Assembly (NCBI RefSeq): GCF_019399895.1
Contig: NC_091866.1
Location: 3,889,501-3,953,500, forward strand
DNA: 64,000 nt
Direction of reading: 5' to 3'
From: Cardiocondyla obscurior
Taxonomy: Eukaryota; Arthropoda; Insecta; Hymenoptera; Formicidae
In this document: positions 47,200 to 58,129 of the stretch, in pieces
Layout: the number at the start of each line of letters is the position of its first letter
Position numbering within the stretch: the stretch's first letter is position 1
Program-made: the position numbers and the translations under genes
The notes under the pieces: generated by a model
The model's input: only the letters and a program-made list of their open reading frames with translations
Databases searched by the model: none
What the model was told of the DNA's origin: nothing

Positions 47200-48690
47200 G
47201 AGAGGCGAAAGAGAGCGACAGCGAGGATACGAGGAGTAATAAGTCGAGATAACGAGCTTTTCGATTCTCTCCCCGGGTTGAAACGGAAAATTAATTAAGT
47301 GACTCCCAGGGTTCGCCAGGCATTCTTAACCTTGGAAGACACAATGAACGAGGAATCGTGCCCGTGCGAGAGCGAGAGGGGTTCCGGCGAGCGACGGAGG
47401 AGATCTTTTGAAGCGGAGAACGACAGAGGAAAAGAGAGAAGGAGCGCTGGTCGGCTATCAGGGTCATTAGTTACGGATGTCTCGTCGAAACCGGGGCCAC
47501 TCTCGTCTCGATAAACAGGAGGCCCATTTCGAGACATCGAGGAGGACAACAGGGTGGGAGGGCCCCTCGCGAGAGATAGGAAAAAGAGGCACACGCGGAG
47601 GAGGCTTACAAATAATAATTATGGGCCCGGTAATATAACGGGCCGCGCGTCCGTTATCGAGGGACTCTCTCGGTGAGTGCACTACGTTGTTCGTGAGATA
47701 TGCAGCCCCTGCCCGCTCGTTTCCATCTCGTCATCGCGATCGTCGTTCATTTTTGGCCCTCCCCTTTCATCCGCGGACCTGGACTGTACCTTCACCGATA
47801 GCATTCTCGATAGCACGCGACGTTTTGTGAGGTGTACCCGCCGTTGAACCGAGTAAGCCCCGTAAATTCGAGTAAAATCATTATTTTCTTTCAACCATTT
47901 ATTCAACGTCGATATGTGGGCAAAGTAACGGGCAAAATTTACTCTTCAACCTCGAAGCGTTCAAGCCGAAATTGTAAAACGCCCGATAAACAAATTTTTA
48001 TGAAAGCACAGAATTTCAAAAAAAAAAAAAAAAAATTTCTACTTGTAATAAATTATTACATAAAAAAATTAAAGAAAATTTTACTAAAAAATGGAAATAA
48101 CTAAAATTAAAATGCAAAACGTATAGTTTTGCCGCGAGTTATATATATATATTTCCTGGTGGGATGATCAATCAACGGCAGGTACCTCGAGATAAACCAG
48201 GTGTTTTAGAATCGCGCCGATCGGATTTGTGGCAAAATCCGGAATTCGATCGGAATCGACGTCTAGCATTTCGACGCCTCTGCGAGCACCGCGTCGGTCG
48301 CTTTGTCATGCTCGTCTTACTTACGCGAACACGCGTGAAAGGGTCCGGCAATCTGACTGTCCTCGGTATAAGATACGAGGAGATTTTCAGCAGCTTAAGG
48401 GGAATTGCGGGGGCCGAGGGAGTTTAAACCGTAGCCGAGAAAGAGACGGAAGAAACTGTGCGGTACGGAAAGAGAAAACGCCCTGGAAGTTCCAAGGGCT
48501 CGGTATAGTGCACCGAAGTAGATTGCACGGGTGTCACGCTTAATCGGATAACTTAGATTCGAAAGCCGGACTCTGACTCTTTTATATAGTGCACGGACGT
48601 ACGCGCACACGCGCCAGCGGTGCTCAATCGTTACTGATTAAAAAAAAAAGAAATAAAAAAAACTGCCAATTAAAACTACTTGATTGTCAA
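47200..48690. other. Gene-free interval
   Basis: CpG-rich to about 47850, then AT-rich with an A run near 48020 and a (TA)6 stretch at 48140-48152. A mixed block spans 48160-48600. Nothing specific. Confidence 0.5.
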
Positions 48691-48699
48691 CAATTAATT

Positions 48700-48722
48700 A
48701 AAAAAAAAAAAAAAAAAAAAAA
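48700..48722. repeat. Poly(A) tract, 23 nt
   Basis: Twenty-three uninterrupted A in AT-rich sequence, 475 bases before another A tract. Confidence 0.85.
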
Positions 48723-48724
48723 CT

Positions 48725-49192
48725 CCAGTTCAACTACTTGCAGTAAAACAACGTTTCAGAAACTCTGGGAAAGGAAGATTTAAAAGCCTATGTATTTATT
48801 TGTTATAAAAGTAACCTTTGAAAACAAAACCTTAATTCAACAATGCTACGAAGTATTAAAAAAATTTATCAATAATAAAGTACACGTGGAGATTTGACGA
48901 AGAACTCGGTGAGTGACAGGTGTAATGGCTTTGCAGCAAGATTACTCGACTTTCAGTGCAACGCGTTCCTACATTATATGTATACGGCTCTCTTTCCGCC
49001 CTCTGCTCGTTGGCGATCTGTCCGTCACGGTGCACGCGTGCACGCATGTGCGTGATGCGCTCAGGCCTACCGCTCCGCGTGCGTGTGAAAGCATGAAAAT
49101 CGCGGCAGCGACCTGTAATCTGCCGTAGCGACCGGCTCTCCGGAGTCGCATAAATACCAGAATTAACCAGATTGAAGTAAAATATTTTTACT
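48725..49192. other. Interval between two poly(A) tracts
   Basis: About 470 bases with a short run of frames on both strands and no recognisable element. It mirrors the arrangement of two T tracts at 36.8-37.3 kb, but the two interiors do not look alike to me. Confidence 0.4.
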
Positions 49193-49196
49193 CCGC

Positions 49197-49222
<26 letters not shown>
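49197..49222. repeat. Poly(A) tract, 26 nt
   Basis: Twenty-six uninterrupted A, followed abruptly by CpG-rich sequence. Confidence 0.9.
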
Positions 49223-49224
<2 letters not shown>

Positions 49225-49228
<4 letters not shown>

Positions 49229-50380
49229 CGCGTTTTCCAAGCGCGAACGCGAGCGGAGTCGCGCGCATGGCTTCCTGTTCTCGGTAGAACCCGTTTTATT
49301 TGCGAACTCGAGTAAAGATCCGTCGATTTCCTACGGCACCTTCGACTACCGTTTCTCTCTGTTCCGGAGGCCTTTATTTCACCACCCTTCCGCTTTCGCC
49401 TTCCTAGAGTACTTCCGATAAAAACCGCGCTCGAAATTACATCCGCTCGAGGGTGAATCTAGACAAGGTGTACGGAGAAGAGTGGAAATCACATCGAAAC
49501 GCGGAGTGACGCTGCACGAAATTGAGAGGCTAACTTAATCGTCAAATCAGTTCTGCCCAGTCATTACCGTGCGATTCAAAGATTGACTTCTACATTCATT
49601 TTCTTTTCCTTTAAAGTTATTAATTAAATAACGATACGATAGTTTTAATTTGAATATTTTTTGCACATTTCCTATTAAGTTTTAATATTTGCCTGTTTTC
49701 ATATTCAGTTGGCTTACAAAATAAAATATACGTAATTGAAGGTAAAACCTCATTGACTTTGACAGATTTAATCAGAAAAAAAAGAAAGATTCACGTTTTT
49801 AAGCGGGATTTAAAAGTAATGCGACTGTTACGCCCCATATAAATTATGAATCTCCAAATTAAAAGCCGGCATAAACCCCCCAACATCTGCAACTTCTGCC
49901 GCCGCCCTAAATCACGTGGAACGCATTAAACACGTCACGGCCGTGTCGCAAGCTCTCCGCTACCCTTCAGCTGTTAGGAGGGTTAAGGGCGACAATTCCT
50001 CTCGCGCGGATTTTTTTTTCTACCCTTGTTGGGTGCTATTCGTACGGAAGATAATCGTAACGTTTGCTAAGAACGTCATAAAAGCATCAAACTATATTCT
50101 ATACGTATTTCCACGTTAAAATAGAGAGTGAACAGATTCTTTTTTTTTATTTTTTAACATAAAAATTTTCCGTTATTAACGGGTACATATTTTAAAAAAA
50201 TTCGCCTGACTTTAGAAACGCGGCTTTCCCGAAGTTGCCAGTCTGGTCCATTTGGCAGACGACCGTAAACACAAATTTGTACGAGGATAAAATTTGTCCG
50301 ACATTGAACGTGTGACGTTGCCGTCGGGTTAGGTAATCCCGAGGGGTCGAGCCGGTGGTATCTTGCCGGGAGTTGGCCGC
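49225..50380. other. Gene-free interval
   Basis: CpG-rich to 49510, then AT-rich. Nothing specific seen. Confidence 0.5.
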
Positions 50381-50385
50381 CCCCG

Positions 50386-50402
50386 CTCTCTCTCTCTCTC
50401 TC
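50386..50402. repeat. (CT)8 microsatellite
   Basis: Eight CT units within a CpG-rich block. The shadow frames read poly-serine/leucine or poly-arginine/glutamate. Confidence 0.85.
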
Positions 50403-50639
50403 TTCGGGGTGAGCGTTCTCACCGAAATGGATGTAACGGCAAGTGTAAGGGGGTGGTAGCGGATAATATTTTAAAACGAGCGCGAGTCTGTTGCGGGCAG
50501 AGCTCTTTCGCCAATGTGGGCTCTCGCACAATGCCGAAGAGAGAACGCGACGAAGAGAGCGCAAAGTGGCGGGCGGGAGAGAGTCGCGAGGAAGGAAGAG
50601 GGTTGTACGTAAAGGAAGGGCGTGCCCGTTGTTATCTGG

Positions 50640-51200
50640 CTTGTTCCCCGGATGAAATATCGGCTAGCAGTTTCAGGCCTTCTTTTCCACTCCTACCTCG
50701 ATCTTCGCCTCCAACTCTTCCTTTCTCGTACGCCTTCTTCCTCTTCTGCTTCTGTCTCCCCGTGCTCTCCCTCTCCCCCTTTTTCCTCCCCCCCCCGCCT
50801 ACCGGATTTCTCCGCGGCGCTTCTATAAAGCGAAAACTTTTTCCGCGCGCGCCATTGTCAGACTTTTGATTGCGTTGGGATTTCCGCTCCCCTCTCCGTT
50901 TCCTTTTCTTCTTATTTAAATTTGTCCTGTTTTTTTTATTTTTATTTTTTTTTTTTGGTGTGGTTTTTCTTTTTCCACACTTCGTATTTTTCATATATCT
51001 TCTCTAAACTCAACGGAATCTCTTTCACTCTCTCTTTTACTATAGTATTTTTACCTTTGCTTTTTGCCCTATCTTTTCCCTATTTTTTTTTTTTTTTTTT
51101 ACATATATGAATACATTTCCACCGTTTAAATCTTTAATCTTAGAAGCTTCACACTTCCCTCGCCTTTATCTTTTTATCTGCTTATTTATTTGCGCCTCGC
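50640..51200. other. Pyrimidine-dominated tract
   Basis: For more than 500 bases the + strand is overwhelmingly C and T, C-rich at first (to about 50815) and then T-rich with several long T runs. A short hairpin (GTGTGG 50958-50963 with CCACAC 50975-50980) is embedded in it. Such strand asymmetry explains the lysine/arginine-rich minus-strand and phenylalanine/serine-rich plus-strand frames here. Confidence 0.6.
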
Positions 51201-51204
51201 AAAT

Positions 51205-52935
51205 ATCTTTTTATCCCTCGTAAACCTAATCGACGACATTCTAATCTTCATCATTCTAACAGAGCGATGTCTATGTCGATTCTCGTCGTATCATTATCAT
51301 ACATCGCCAGGAGGCCCATCGATCACCCCATCCACGGTACCGTGAGCAACTTTCCTAAACGATCTCCCCAAAAAGACGAGAGAAAGAATAAATAGAACCG
51401 GGGGATTATCCCATCAAAAGATAACGTATGCTGTCGTCTTCTTTTACGAGAGCACCGAATATTAGAAGCAGCGGCACTTTTTTTTTTAATCTTTTTCAAG
51501 CAACGTGGGGAAACCAGAACGAAAAGATGTGAGAAAAAAAAATAAGTAGAATAAAACTCTACGACAGGAAAAAATTTCTCAGTTACGATTACGAAATCCT
51601 TTTTCCGAATAAACTATCGTATATGCATGTGTGAAAATCGAAGAACAATCTGCGCCAAATTTTTCATAACGAATACTAAATCTATCTCGCAATCGTGCCA
51701 TTCGTAAATCTCGCCGCTGTCACATTTTCTCACCTTATTGATTTTACACCGTGCGTCAAATCGCAGCGCTTTCCGTAATAATATAGATTGAAACGTGTTA
51801 CCGACAGAAAGAAATTGTTTTCAAAAGTACTGTCTTGAAAATTACGTTATGATATTCAGTGGCGCACCTATCGATTATTTTGGTATTCGCTTTTTGCGTT
51901 ACGCGTGACAGTTCTAATTCGTTTCACAATGGAGGAAATTTTACAAAAAATAATCACATTGAAAGCGTCAACTGTTCGGCGCTCAATTGTGATGGAAAGG
52001 CATCGTTGCCTGTCACACTTTTCGCGAGCCGTACATGGTCCGATTGCATACTCGGCGCGGCGTTTTAATATTTATCGCCGATGACCGTGCAGTGGATCAA
52101 ATAAAACGAATCCCGTTCCTACCGAAGACGCGATTCCTCGGCGTGACGCGGCGGAAATTATCACCGCGGAGATGTAACGTGATCAATCTATCGTGATAAA
52201 TCGCGATCTTACTTTCTGTACTTTCCTGCATGAAACTCTTTAGTGTCACGCAAAATCGCAATTTAGCCATTAACCGTGTTAATCAATTAGAATATCATTA
52301 GCGTAATTAAACTTCCCTGCTTATCTCTCGAGATATATCTTAAATCAAAGAATTTAATCGTGAAATTCCTACAAACGAAACATTGAGTAACAATTTTTTT
52401 CAATGTAAAAGAAAAAGAAAAAAAAAGAAAGAAAAAGAAATTTAAATTAGTTCCAAATTAATAAAGCATTTTAAATTTTATACAATACTCTTTTATAAAG
52501 AGATCAGAATAATCGTATTATAGAAACGAATTTCTAACGTATCGAAAAGGGAATATATAAGGAATTTAATTTTATTGATCGCTAAATTTTAATTACATTG
52601 ATACGTCGTGCAGCGCATGGAAATATTTTTTACGATAGTGTGACCGTGATGCTTCTTCTACTCGAATTCAAGTCATCGTGATGTTATCATCGGATATAAT
52701 CCTGATCGCGTGATGCACCGGAGACACGCGGAGTCACAAATATTCATGTAGCATAGCGAAGGCTCGGCGAAGCTACAATCTACCGGATTAAATTGTAATC
52801 ATCAGCTAATCTGTCTCGTCAGATCGCGATCTGCTCGGAACAGGGAATCAATCGAACATGCTTGGCCTTTTATTAGACTTTCGAACGCACCTCGATCGAT
52901 GATGAGAAAAAAAAAAAATAAAAAAAGAAACAGGA
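51205..52935. other. Gene-free interval
   Basis: AT-rich to mixed sequence. No exon, RNA gene or repeat recognised beyond A runs. Confidence 0.5.
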
Positions 52936-52940
52936 AAATT

Positions 52941-52970
52941 ATTTTTCAAATTTATTTCCTACAGGTACTT
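52941..52970 (+). promoter_or_regulatory. Weak candidate recursive splice site
   Basis: ATTTTTCAAATTTATTTCCTACAG ends at 52964 and is followed directly by GTACTT, so an acceptor again abuts a donor. The pyrimidine tract is good. The donor is poor, lacking the G at position +5, so this is much weaker than the sites at 2447 and 58075. Confidence 0.2.
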
Positions 52971-52974
52971 ATCT

Positions 52975-53255
52975 CGCGTTCCTTTACGTTATGTTTTTAC
53001 AATCTTGACTCCCTTGTCATAGAACTAACCTATACGTTTTCATATAAAAACGTATTAAATTTATTACCAATTAATTTAATTTTCTCCTATTTTTAATAAT
53101 TATTTTTTGCGGTTTTATTTTTTTATTTTATACAATGAATATGATTTTTGTTTAATTGCAAATGCAGCTGCGATGGTTCTGCGTTCGTTAGGAGACTTAC
53201 TACATGACTTTGTTGCGTTCAGGAAAGTTTGTTATTAATTTTGATCAAATAAAAA
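52975..53255. other. AT-rich interval without a gene
   Basis: AT-rich sequence that would be the start of an intron on the minus strand after the donor at 53265. Nothing else seen. Confidence 0.5.
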
Positions 53256-53265
53256 ATGTACTCAC

Positions 53266-53390
53266 CAGAACGTTGCTCCGCCGAAGTATGATGCCCATCC
53301 TGGGCCTCCTCCTCCTCTCAGAATGGGATGATGGAACGTGACATCCTTCCGGCAACTGGTCACTCGCGGATAATCGCGACCCGGTGAATT
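53266..53390 (-). other. Candidate minus-strand exon 3' part, copy of exon 2 end
   Basis: On the minus strand the sequence ends ...GGCGGAGCAACGTTCTG at 53266, followed by the consensus donor GTGAGTAC. Over about 110 bases it parallels the 3' part of the exon ending at 25484: a GGAAGGA segment, then GAGAGGAGGAGSAGGCCC, then GGGCATC, then CGGCGGAGCAAC. Both copies end in a functional-looking donor. The 5' limit is unknown because the sequence runs into a tandem duplication. No frame is shared as open with the 25-kb copy beyond this stretch. Confidence 0.4.
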
Positions 53391-53577
53391 TAATCGCGAG
53401 CAATAATTTATTATATTAATTACTACGCTTTATTCGCGCTTTTCTAAGCAGTACTCGCGTTCGCAATGGTCACTCGCTGAAATTGCGACCCGGTGAATTT
53501 AATCGCGAGCAATAATTTATTATATTAATTACTACGCTTTATTCGCGCGTTTCTAAGCGGCATTCGCGTTTGCCAAA
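53360..53577. repeat. Two-copy tandem duplication, period about 109 bp
   Basis: A unit starting GGTCACTCGC and containing the invariant segment GTGAATTTAATCGCGAGCAA plus following AT-rich sequence occurs twice (about 53358-53466 and 53467-53577) with few differences. A single diverged version may be present at about 25575-25640 next to the related exon. Confidence 0.85.
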
Positions 53578-53750
53578 AAAAAAAATTAACGCAAAAACGC
53601 AACGAACGACGCGACGACAGGATCGAACAATTAAATATAAATCTAGTATTCTCAATATATTAGAAGCCTACTTTTCGCGACGCGCGGATAGCGCATCGAG
53701 AGAGGTAGCGCGGCAACGTAGTACCGTCTATTCTCCGTTCCCTTTAACAC

Positions 53751-53770
53751 CGCGCGCGCGAGAGAGAGAG
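53751..53770. repeat. (CG)5 followed by (AG)n
   Basis: Five CG units run directly into five AG units. A short simple repeat inside a CpG-rich block. The CG part is Z-DNA-prone but short. Confidence 0.75.
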
Positions 53771-54032
53771 TCGTGTACGCTAGAAAGCAGATACAACGTT
53801 TGCTCCGACGACGGCGGCTAGCGTACGTGACCGTCGCGTGGTGTGCGTCGAGTCTCACACGAAATGCGTAATATGTACACGTGCCGCGGAGCACCGGCTT
53901 CCAAGGACAACAGGCGAACGCGCTAAGGTGCTCCAGTATTATTTTTCTCGTCCTCGGCGGCCGGGGGAGAGGATCAAGACGGGGGGGAAGTCGCGTACGC
54001 TAGTGACGTCATCGTCGCCGGATCAAATTCTA

Positions 54033-55327
54033 TATCTGCTTTTTAACGTTCGACTACGGTACCACAGCTTAATCGTTGCTCGCCCGTTACGAAAATCTTT
54101 TAATATTGTGATAAAAACCGATGCTTACTTCGCGATTATTCCACCGATGGACGGAGAGTACTCTTCGAAGCTTCCTTCTCTCCAGATGTCGAATATCGGG
54201 CTGGATTTCCTTTGCAGATATATTCGCGAGAGACCCGGATGTTGTACGGAATTCGCACGACTTTGTATAGCTTTTCCGAAAGAACCCGACGAACCGGCTG
54301 CGGTTTGTTCATCAAATATCGGCGACGATAATACGACGTTTGGCTTCTCCGGATTTCCATCTGAGACAGAACACGAACTTCGTTAGTTTAATGACTAATC
54401 GAGTATCGAACTGTAAAAGTTATTTTATTTCCCACGTACCGAAGCCAGCTCGTGGCTCTACCTGCGTAAAGCAACAACTTGAACACGGCGAGGGTAAGGT
54501 ACGCCGCACGAGCCGCCCTTTGCGCAGCGGTCACGGGAGGTGCGGAAAATTCCATGCTACCTATGCCATACAATCCGAACACGGCGACAATAATATACGC
54601 CGCTCCAGCCGCCGTCCTCTGCTCGCCTTCTCCGCAGCGGTCACGCGTGGTGTGGAAAATTCCATGCTACCTGTGCAATACAATCCGAACACGGCGAGAA
54701 TAATATACGCTGCTCCAGCCGCCGTCCTCTGCTCACCTTCTGCGCGGCGGTCACGCATAGTGTGAAAAATTCCACGACCGGCAGTATTAAAATTAATCAT
54801 CGATCCGCTCGCTTCAAACTCGCCTGAAATTTCATTAACCAAGACACAAATCGATTATTCCACGGTTACACAGTTTAGTAAAGTGAATATAATAAATGTG
54901 CGTATAAAAGTACTTTAGAGATAGTAAAGTTAATTCTGCGTGCTCTCTGTGAACGAATCCCGGTTACAAGAAGTTGATTTGCGCCCGAATTCTTGTGCCA
55001 CCATGAAATTTCTATCGAAAAGGAGTTGCGTCTCTCGCTACACTGTTGCACAGTCGAGGTCCCGCGAGGGAATGAAAGGCAGTAGCCAGCGCCCGTACTG
55101 CAAGCAGCGGCTGCGCACTAGCGCCACTCGCGGCACCAGATCGTCACCATCGAACTCTGGCGCTGATTCGCTCGCGGCTGCTTACTCCGATTGATACATA
55201 AGAGGTGCTTTTCGTGACCGCTTCATAATTCGTTACCAGCCTAGCTACGGATCACATCTCTCAGGTCAGTCCTTTTAAGGATAGCCCGGATTCTCGCATA
55301 TACATATGAGGAGCTACAGTTTGCGTA
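54033..55327. repeat. Tandem segmental unit 1 (about 1.3 kb)
   Basis: Begins TATCTGCTTTTTAACGTTCG and is repeated, diverged, from 55328. Shared landmarks in the same order are ATAAAAACCGATGCTT, TCGAATATCGGGCTGGAT, TTTGTATAGC, AATACGACGTT, a three-copy minisatellite, CGTGCTCTCTGT and TAGCGCCAC. A 182-codon + strand frame (53838-54386) lies partly here, but unit 2 destroys that frame with stops, so I do not call it a gene. Parts around 54286-54330 match the exon at 25484-25813. The unit is CpG-rich and resembles no transposon I recognise. Confidence 0.75.
54476..54780. repeat. Three-copy minisatellite in unit 1 (period 110 bp)
   Basis: The landmark GCAGCGGTCACG (GCGGCGG in the last copy) starts at 54524, 54634 and 54744, an exact 110-base spacing. 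Each is followed by GTGTGGAAAATTCC or a variant. The last copy ends with CCACGACCGGCAG, as does the last copy in unit 2, so the array is older than the unit duplication. Confidence 0.85.
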
Positions 55328-56482
55328 TCTGTTTTTTAACGTTCGGGTGCGGTATCAGTTTCCTCGTTGCTCGCGGGCTACGAAAAACTTTTAATATCGA
55401 AATAAAAACCGATGCTTGCTCCGCGATTATTCCGCCGACGGACGAATAACTCTTTGAACCTTCCTTCTCTCTAGATGTCGAATATCGGGCTGGATTTTCT
55501 TTACAGACACGTTCGCGAGAAACCTCGGATATTAAATGGGATTCACATGATTTTGTATAGCACGTTCGAAAAAAAAACTCGAGCCAGTTGCGGTACGTTC
55601 ATTAAATATCGTCGACGAGAATACGACGTTCAGTTTCTCCGGATTTCCTTCTGAAACAGAATACGAACTTTGTTAGATTAATAGCAACTCAAGTATCGAA
55701 GTGTAAGTTATTTTATTCTTCGCGTACCGAAGCCGGCAAGTGGTGCCACCTGCGCGAAGCAACACTCGACACGGCGAGAGTAATATACGTCGCTTCAGTC
55801 GCCGTTCTCTGTTCGTCTTCGGTGCAGCGGTCACGCGTTGTCCGGGAAGTTCCACGCTATCTGTGCGATACAGTAAACACGGTGAGAATATCGTACATCG
55901 CTCGTGTCGCCGTCCTTGCCTCGCCTCTTGCGCAGCGGTCACGCGTTGTGCGGAAAATTCCACGCTGCCTGTGCGATACAGTACACACGGTGAGAATATC
56001 GTACGTCGCTCGAGCCGCCATTCTCTGCTCGACTCCTGCGCAGCGGTCACGCGTAGTTCGGAAAATTCCACGACCGGCAGCATTAAAGTTTAATCGTCGA
56101 TCCGCTCGCTCGAAACTTGATTGACGTAGACTCGACCGATCATTCCACGGTTACGCGAACAATTTAGTGAAGTGAATATAAACGTACTTTAGTGAAAGTG
56201 CCGTTAGTCTCGCGTGCTCTCTGTAAACGAATTGCGGCTACAAGAAATTGACTTTTACTCGAGCTGTTGCGTCGTCATTAAATTTCCCATCAAAATGGAA
56301 TCGCGTCTCTTGCTTCGATATTGCACAATCAAGGTCAGGCGAGGGAGTGGAACGGAATAGCCAGCGCCTGGACATGCAATGACCGTGCGCTAGCGCCACA
56401 CACGGTGGTCAGTTTCATTATCGACGACTCAGGCGCTCATATATGCATTCGCATATACGCATAAGAAGCCGCAGCTCGCGTC
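55328..56482. repeat. Tandem segmental unit 2 (about 1.15 kb)
   Basis: Diverged second copy of unit 1, in the same orientation and with the same internal order, shorter mainly near its right end. Both units approach their right boundary with related sequence (TCGCATATACATATGAGGAG in unit 1, TCGCATATACGCATAAGAAG in unit 2). Substitutions and indels are spread along its length, so the duplication is not recent. Confidence 0.75.
55757..56082. repeat. Three-copy minisatellite in unit 2 (period 108 bp)
   Basis: GCAGCGGTCACG starts at 55824, 55932 and 56040, a spacing of exactly 108 bases (36 codons). Frames on both strands therefore stay open across the array: about 36-residue repeats appear on the plus strand and also on the minus strand. 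The period is 110 in unit 1, so the reading frame is not maintained between units. The open frames are therefore probably a by-product of the period. Confidence 0.85.
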
Positions 56483-56489
56483 GTACGTC

Positions 56490-58035
56490 GCAGTCGTCGA
56501 AGTAGAGTCGCCTCCATATTCGTGTGCCGTCCATGTAAAAGAAGAAGCGTCAACTCTCCCTGTTTGAAACCACCGTCCAGTACTTTTAAGGTTAGCTACT
56601 CTCAATATTAAAATATATAAATTTGATGAAAAATGAATGAATTAAATATGACGAGAGATTAAAACAAAAGGTGGAAAATATCTAATATAAAATGCGATAT
56701 CTTTTTCCGAAGATCGCAGCTTTAGTTTGACCCATTTGCGCGCGTTCGAGGACTGGAAACCACTTCGAGAACTCGTGCACGATAAACGTCGATTCGCTCG
56801 GGAGATATTCTCGCTTCGAGAGAAACGCGCTCGATTCCATGGATACGACCGCGGCTCCTAATTCCTCCGGGCAGTACAGATAGAGGTGGTGGATAGCTTG
56901 ATACAGGAGGCGATTCCAATTCCAACGGTTAACGCCTGTCCGTAGAATCGCTATCGAAGGTGTAGTCCTGAATGTTTAAAGGGAGGCACCGCAATGTAGC
57001 CCTTATTCGTGATGCATTCCCACGACGGCCGTAACGGCCCCTTCGCGAAAAAGGCAGTCAATGTAGCTGCTCGTTTACGATTGACGCGAACAGCCCATCA
57101 CAATATCCCACAGATTTATTCGCCATTCGAAATTTAAATAGACGTGAAAAAACATTTTTTTTAATTAGTTTTTTTTTAGGGGAATTACGAGAAGTATAGT
57201 ATTCAGAATTACATTATTATGTAATATTATATAAAATAAAATAAAACATTGCCGTTATTGAGAAAAAATTTAATGAGATAAAATACAAGTTTTATAATTA
57301 ATTAGTGATTTTTTTTCCGCGCATTCTTTGTAAAAATTGCTAATAGAGAATCTGTTTCGATTCAATCAAATAATTAAATTATTCGCTTAAGTTTTTGATA
57401 TATTTTTTTTTAACTTCTTTGTTTTTTGCCCAAGCTATTTCATTCTTTCTAAGACTTCTTGAAATAATGTAAAGCACCACTTTCAGACACGGCACCCTCG
57501 TGGCGCACCTTGAGATCTTAATCTTCTTCAAACTTACGGATCTGCTCGCGCGGTTTGTTGCCGCTTTAAGATTACACGAGAGAGTGCCGAAACCGGTGTC
57601 TCCCTGGTCGGATTACGGCACGTTTGTTCTCGGGTGCTCTCTCGGGGGATGAAATCGTTCCCTCGCCTTTTGCCGCGCAAGGAGATGCGTATCCCGCATA
57701 GAAATTAAAGCGCGCGATAAAGTGGACTCTAAATCGCAATTAATTAAATCATTAGCCACCCGGGTTTCTTTTATAACCGCGATACCCTGGGGATGCTTGC
57801 ACATATCTGATGGCTTTTAAAAATTAATAGAGACGAAGATTAAAAGAGAGAGAACGGAAGAGTAAGATATCTTAATTTAGAATTAGTCTTCTCCAAAATA
57901 TAAATGCCAAATATAATATATGATAAAAAAGAAAAAGAGCGATAAATAAATTTGCTAACAATTTTATGTCCGCAAAATATTTTTGTCCTAACTCCAGACT
58001 TTTTTTTGCTACGCGATAACGCTATGTTTCACTGA
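56490..58035. other. Gene-free interval
   Basis: A mixed region to about 57100 followed by AT-rich sequence and a short CpG-rich patch (57480-57800). Nothing recognised before the splice signals at 58040. Confidence 0.5.
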
Positions 58036-58040
58036 GAAGA

Positions 58041-58082
58041 ATCGCAATTAACATCTATTTATCTTTCTGTTTCAGGTAAGAA
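58041..58082 (+). promoter_or_regulatory. Candidate recursive (ratchet) splice site 2
   Basis: A branch-point-like CAATTAAC (about 58045-58052) is followed by the pyrimidine tract and acceptor ATCTATTTATCTTTCTGTTTCAG ending at 58075, and directly by the donor GTAAGAAG from 58076. All elements match consensus closely, and the junction is the classic CAG|GTAAG of Drosophila ratchet sites. It lies on the same strand as the site at 2447, 55.6 kb away, in sequence with no coding exon. Together they suggest stepwise removal of a very long intron. Confidence 0.62.
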
Positions 58083-58123
58083 GCCGTCGCTGCCATTCTC
58101 ATATCGTGACAGATTCAAAATAG
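58076..58123 (+). other. Candidate recursive-splicing exon 2 (48 nt)
   Basis: Bounded by the CAG|GTAAG junction on the left and a second strong donor, ATAG|GTAAGG, at 58124. Forty-eight nt would keep a reading frame. Read from the third base it is open and encodes KKPSLPFSYRDRFKI; the other two frames contain stops. A real acceptor at one end and two consecutive GTAAG donors is the layout expected for a recursive exon. It could also be an optional microexon like those of Drosophila Ubx, which also begin with GTAAG. The host gene is unknown. Confidence 0.4.
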
Positions 58124-58129
58124 GTAAGG

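Noticed and set aside
53838..54386. 182-codon + strand open frame
   Set aside because: It overlaps tandem unit 1. The equivalent stretch of unit 2 is interrupted by stops and frameshifts, and no domain is recognisable.
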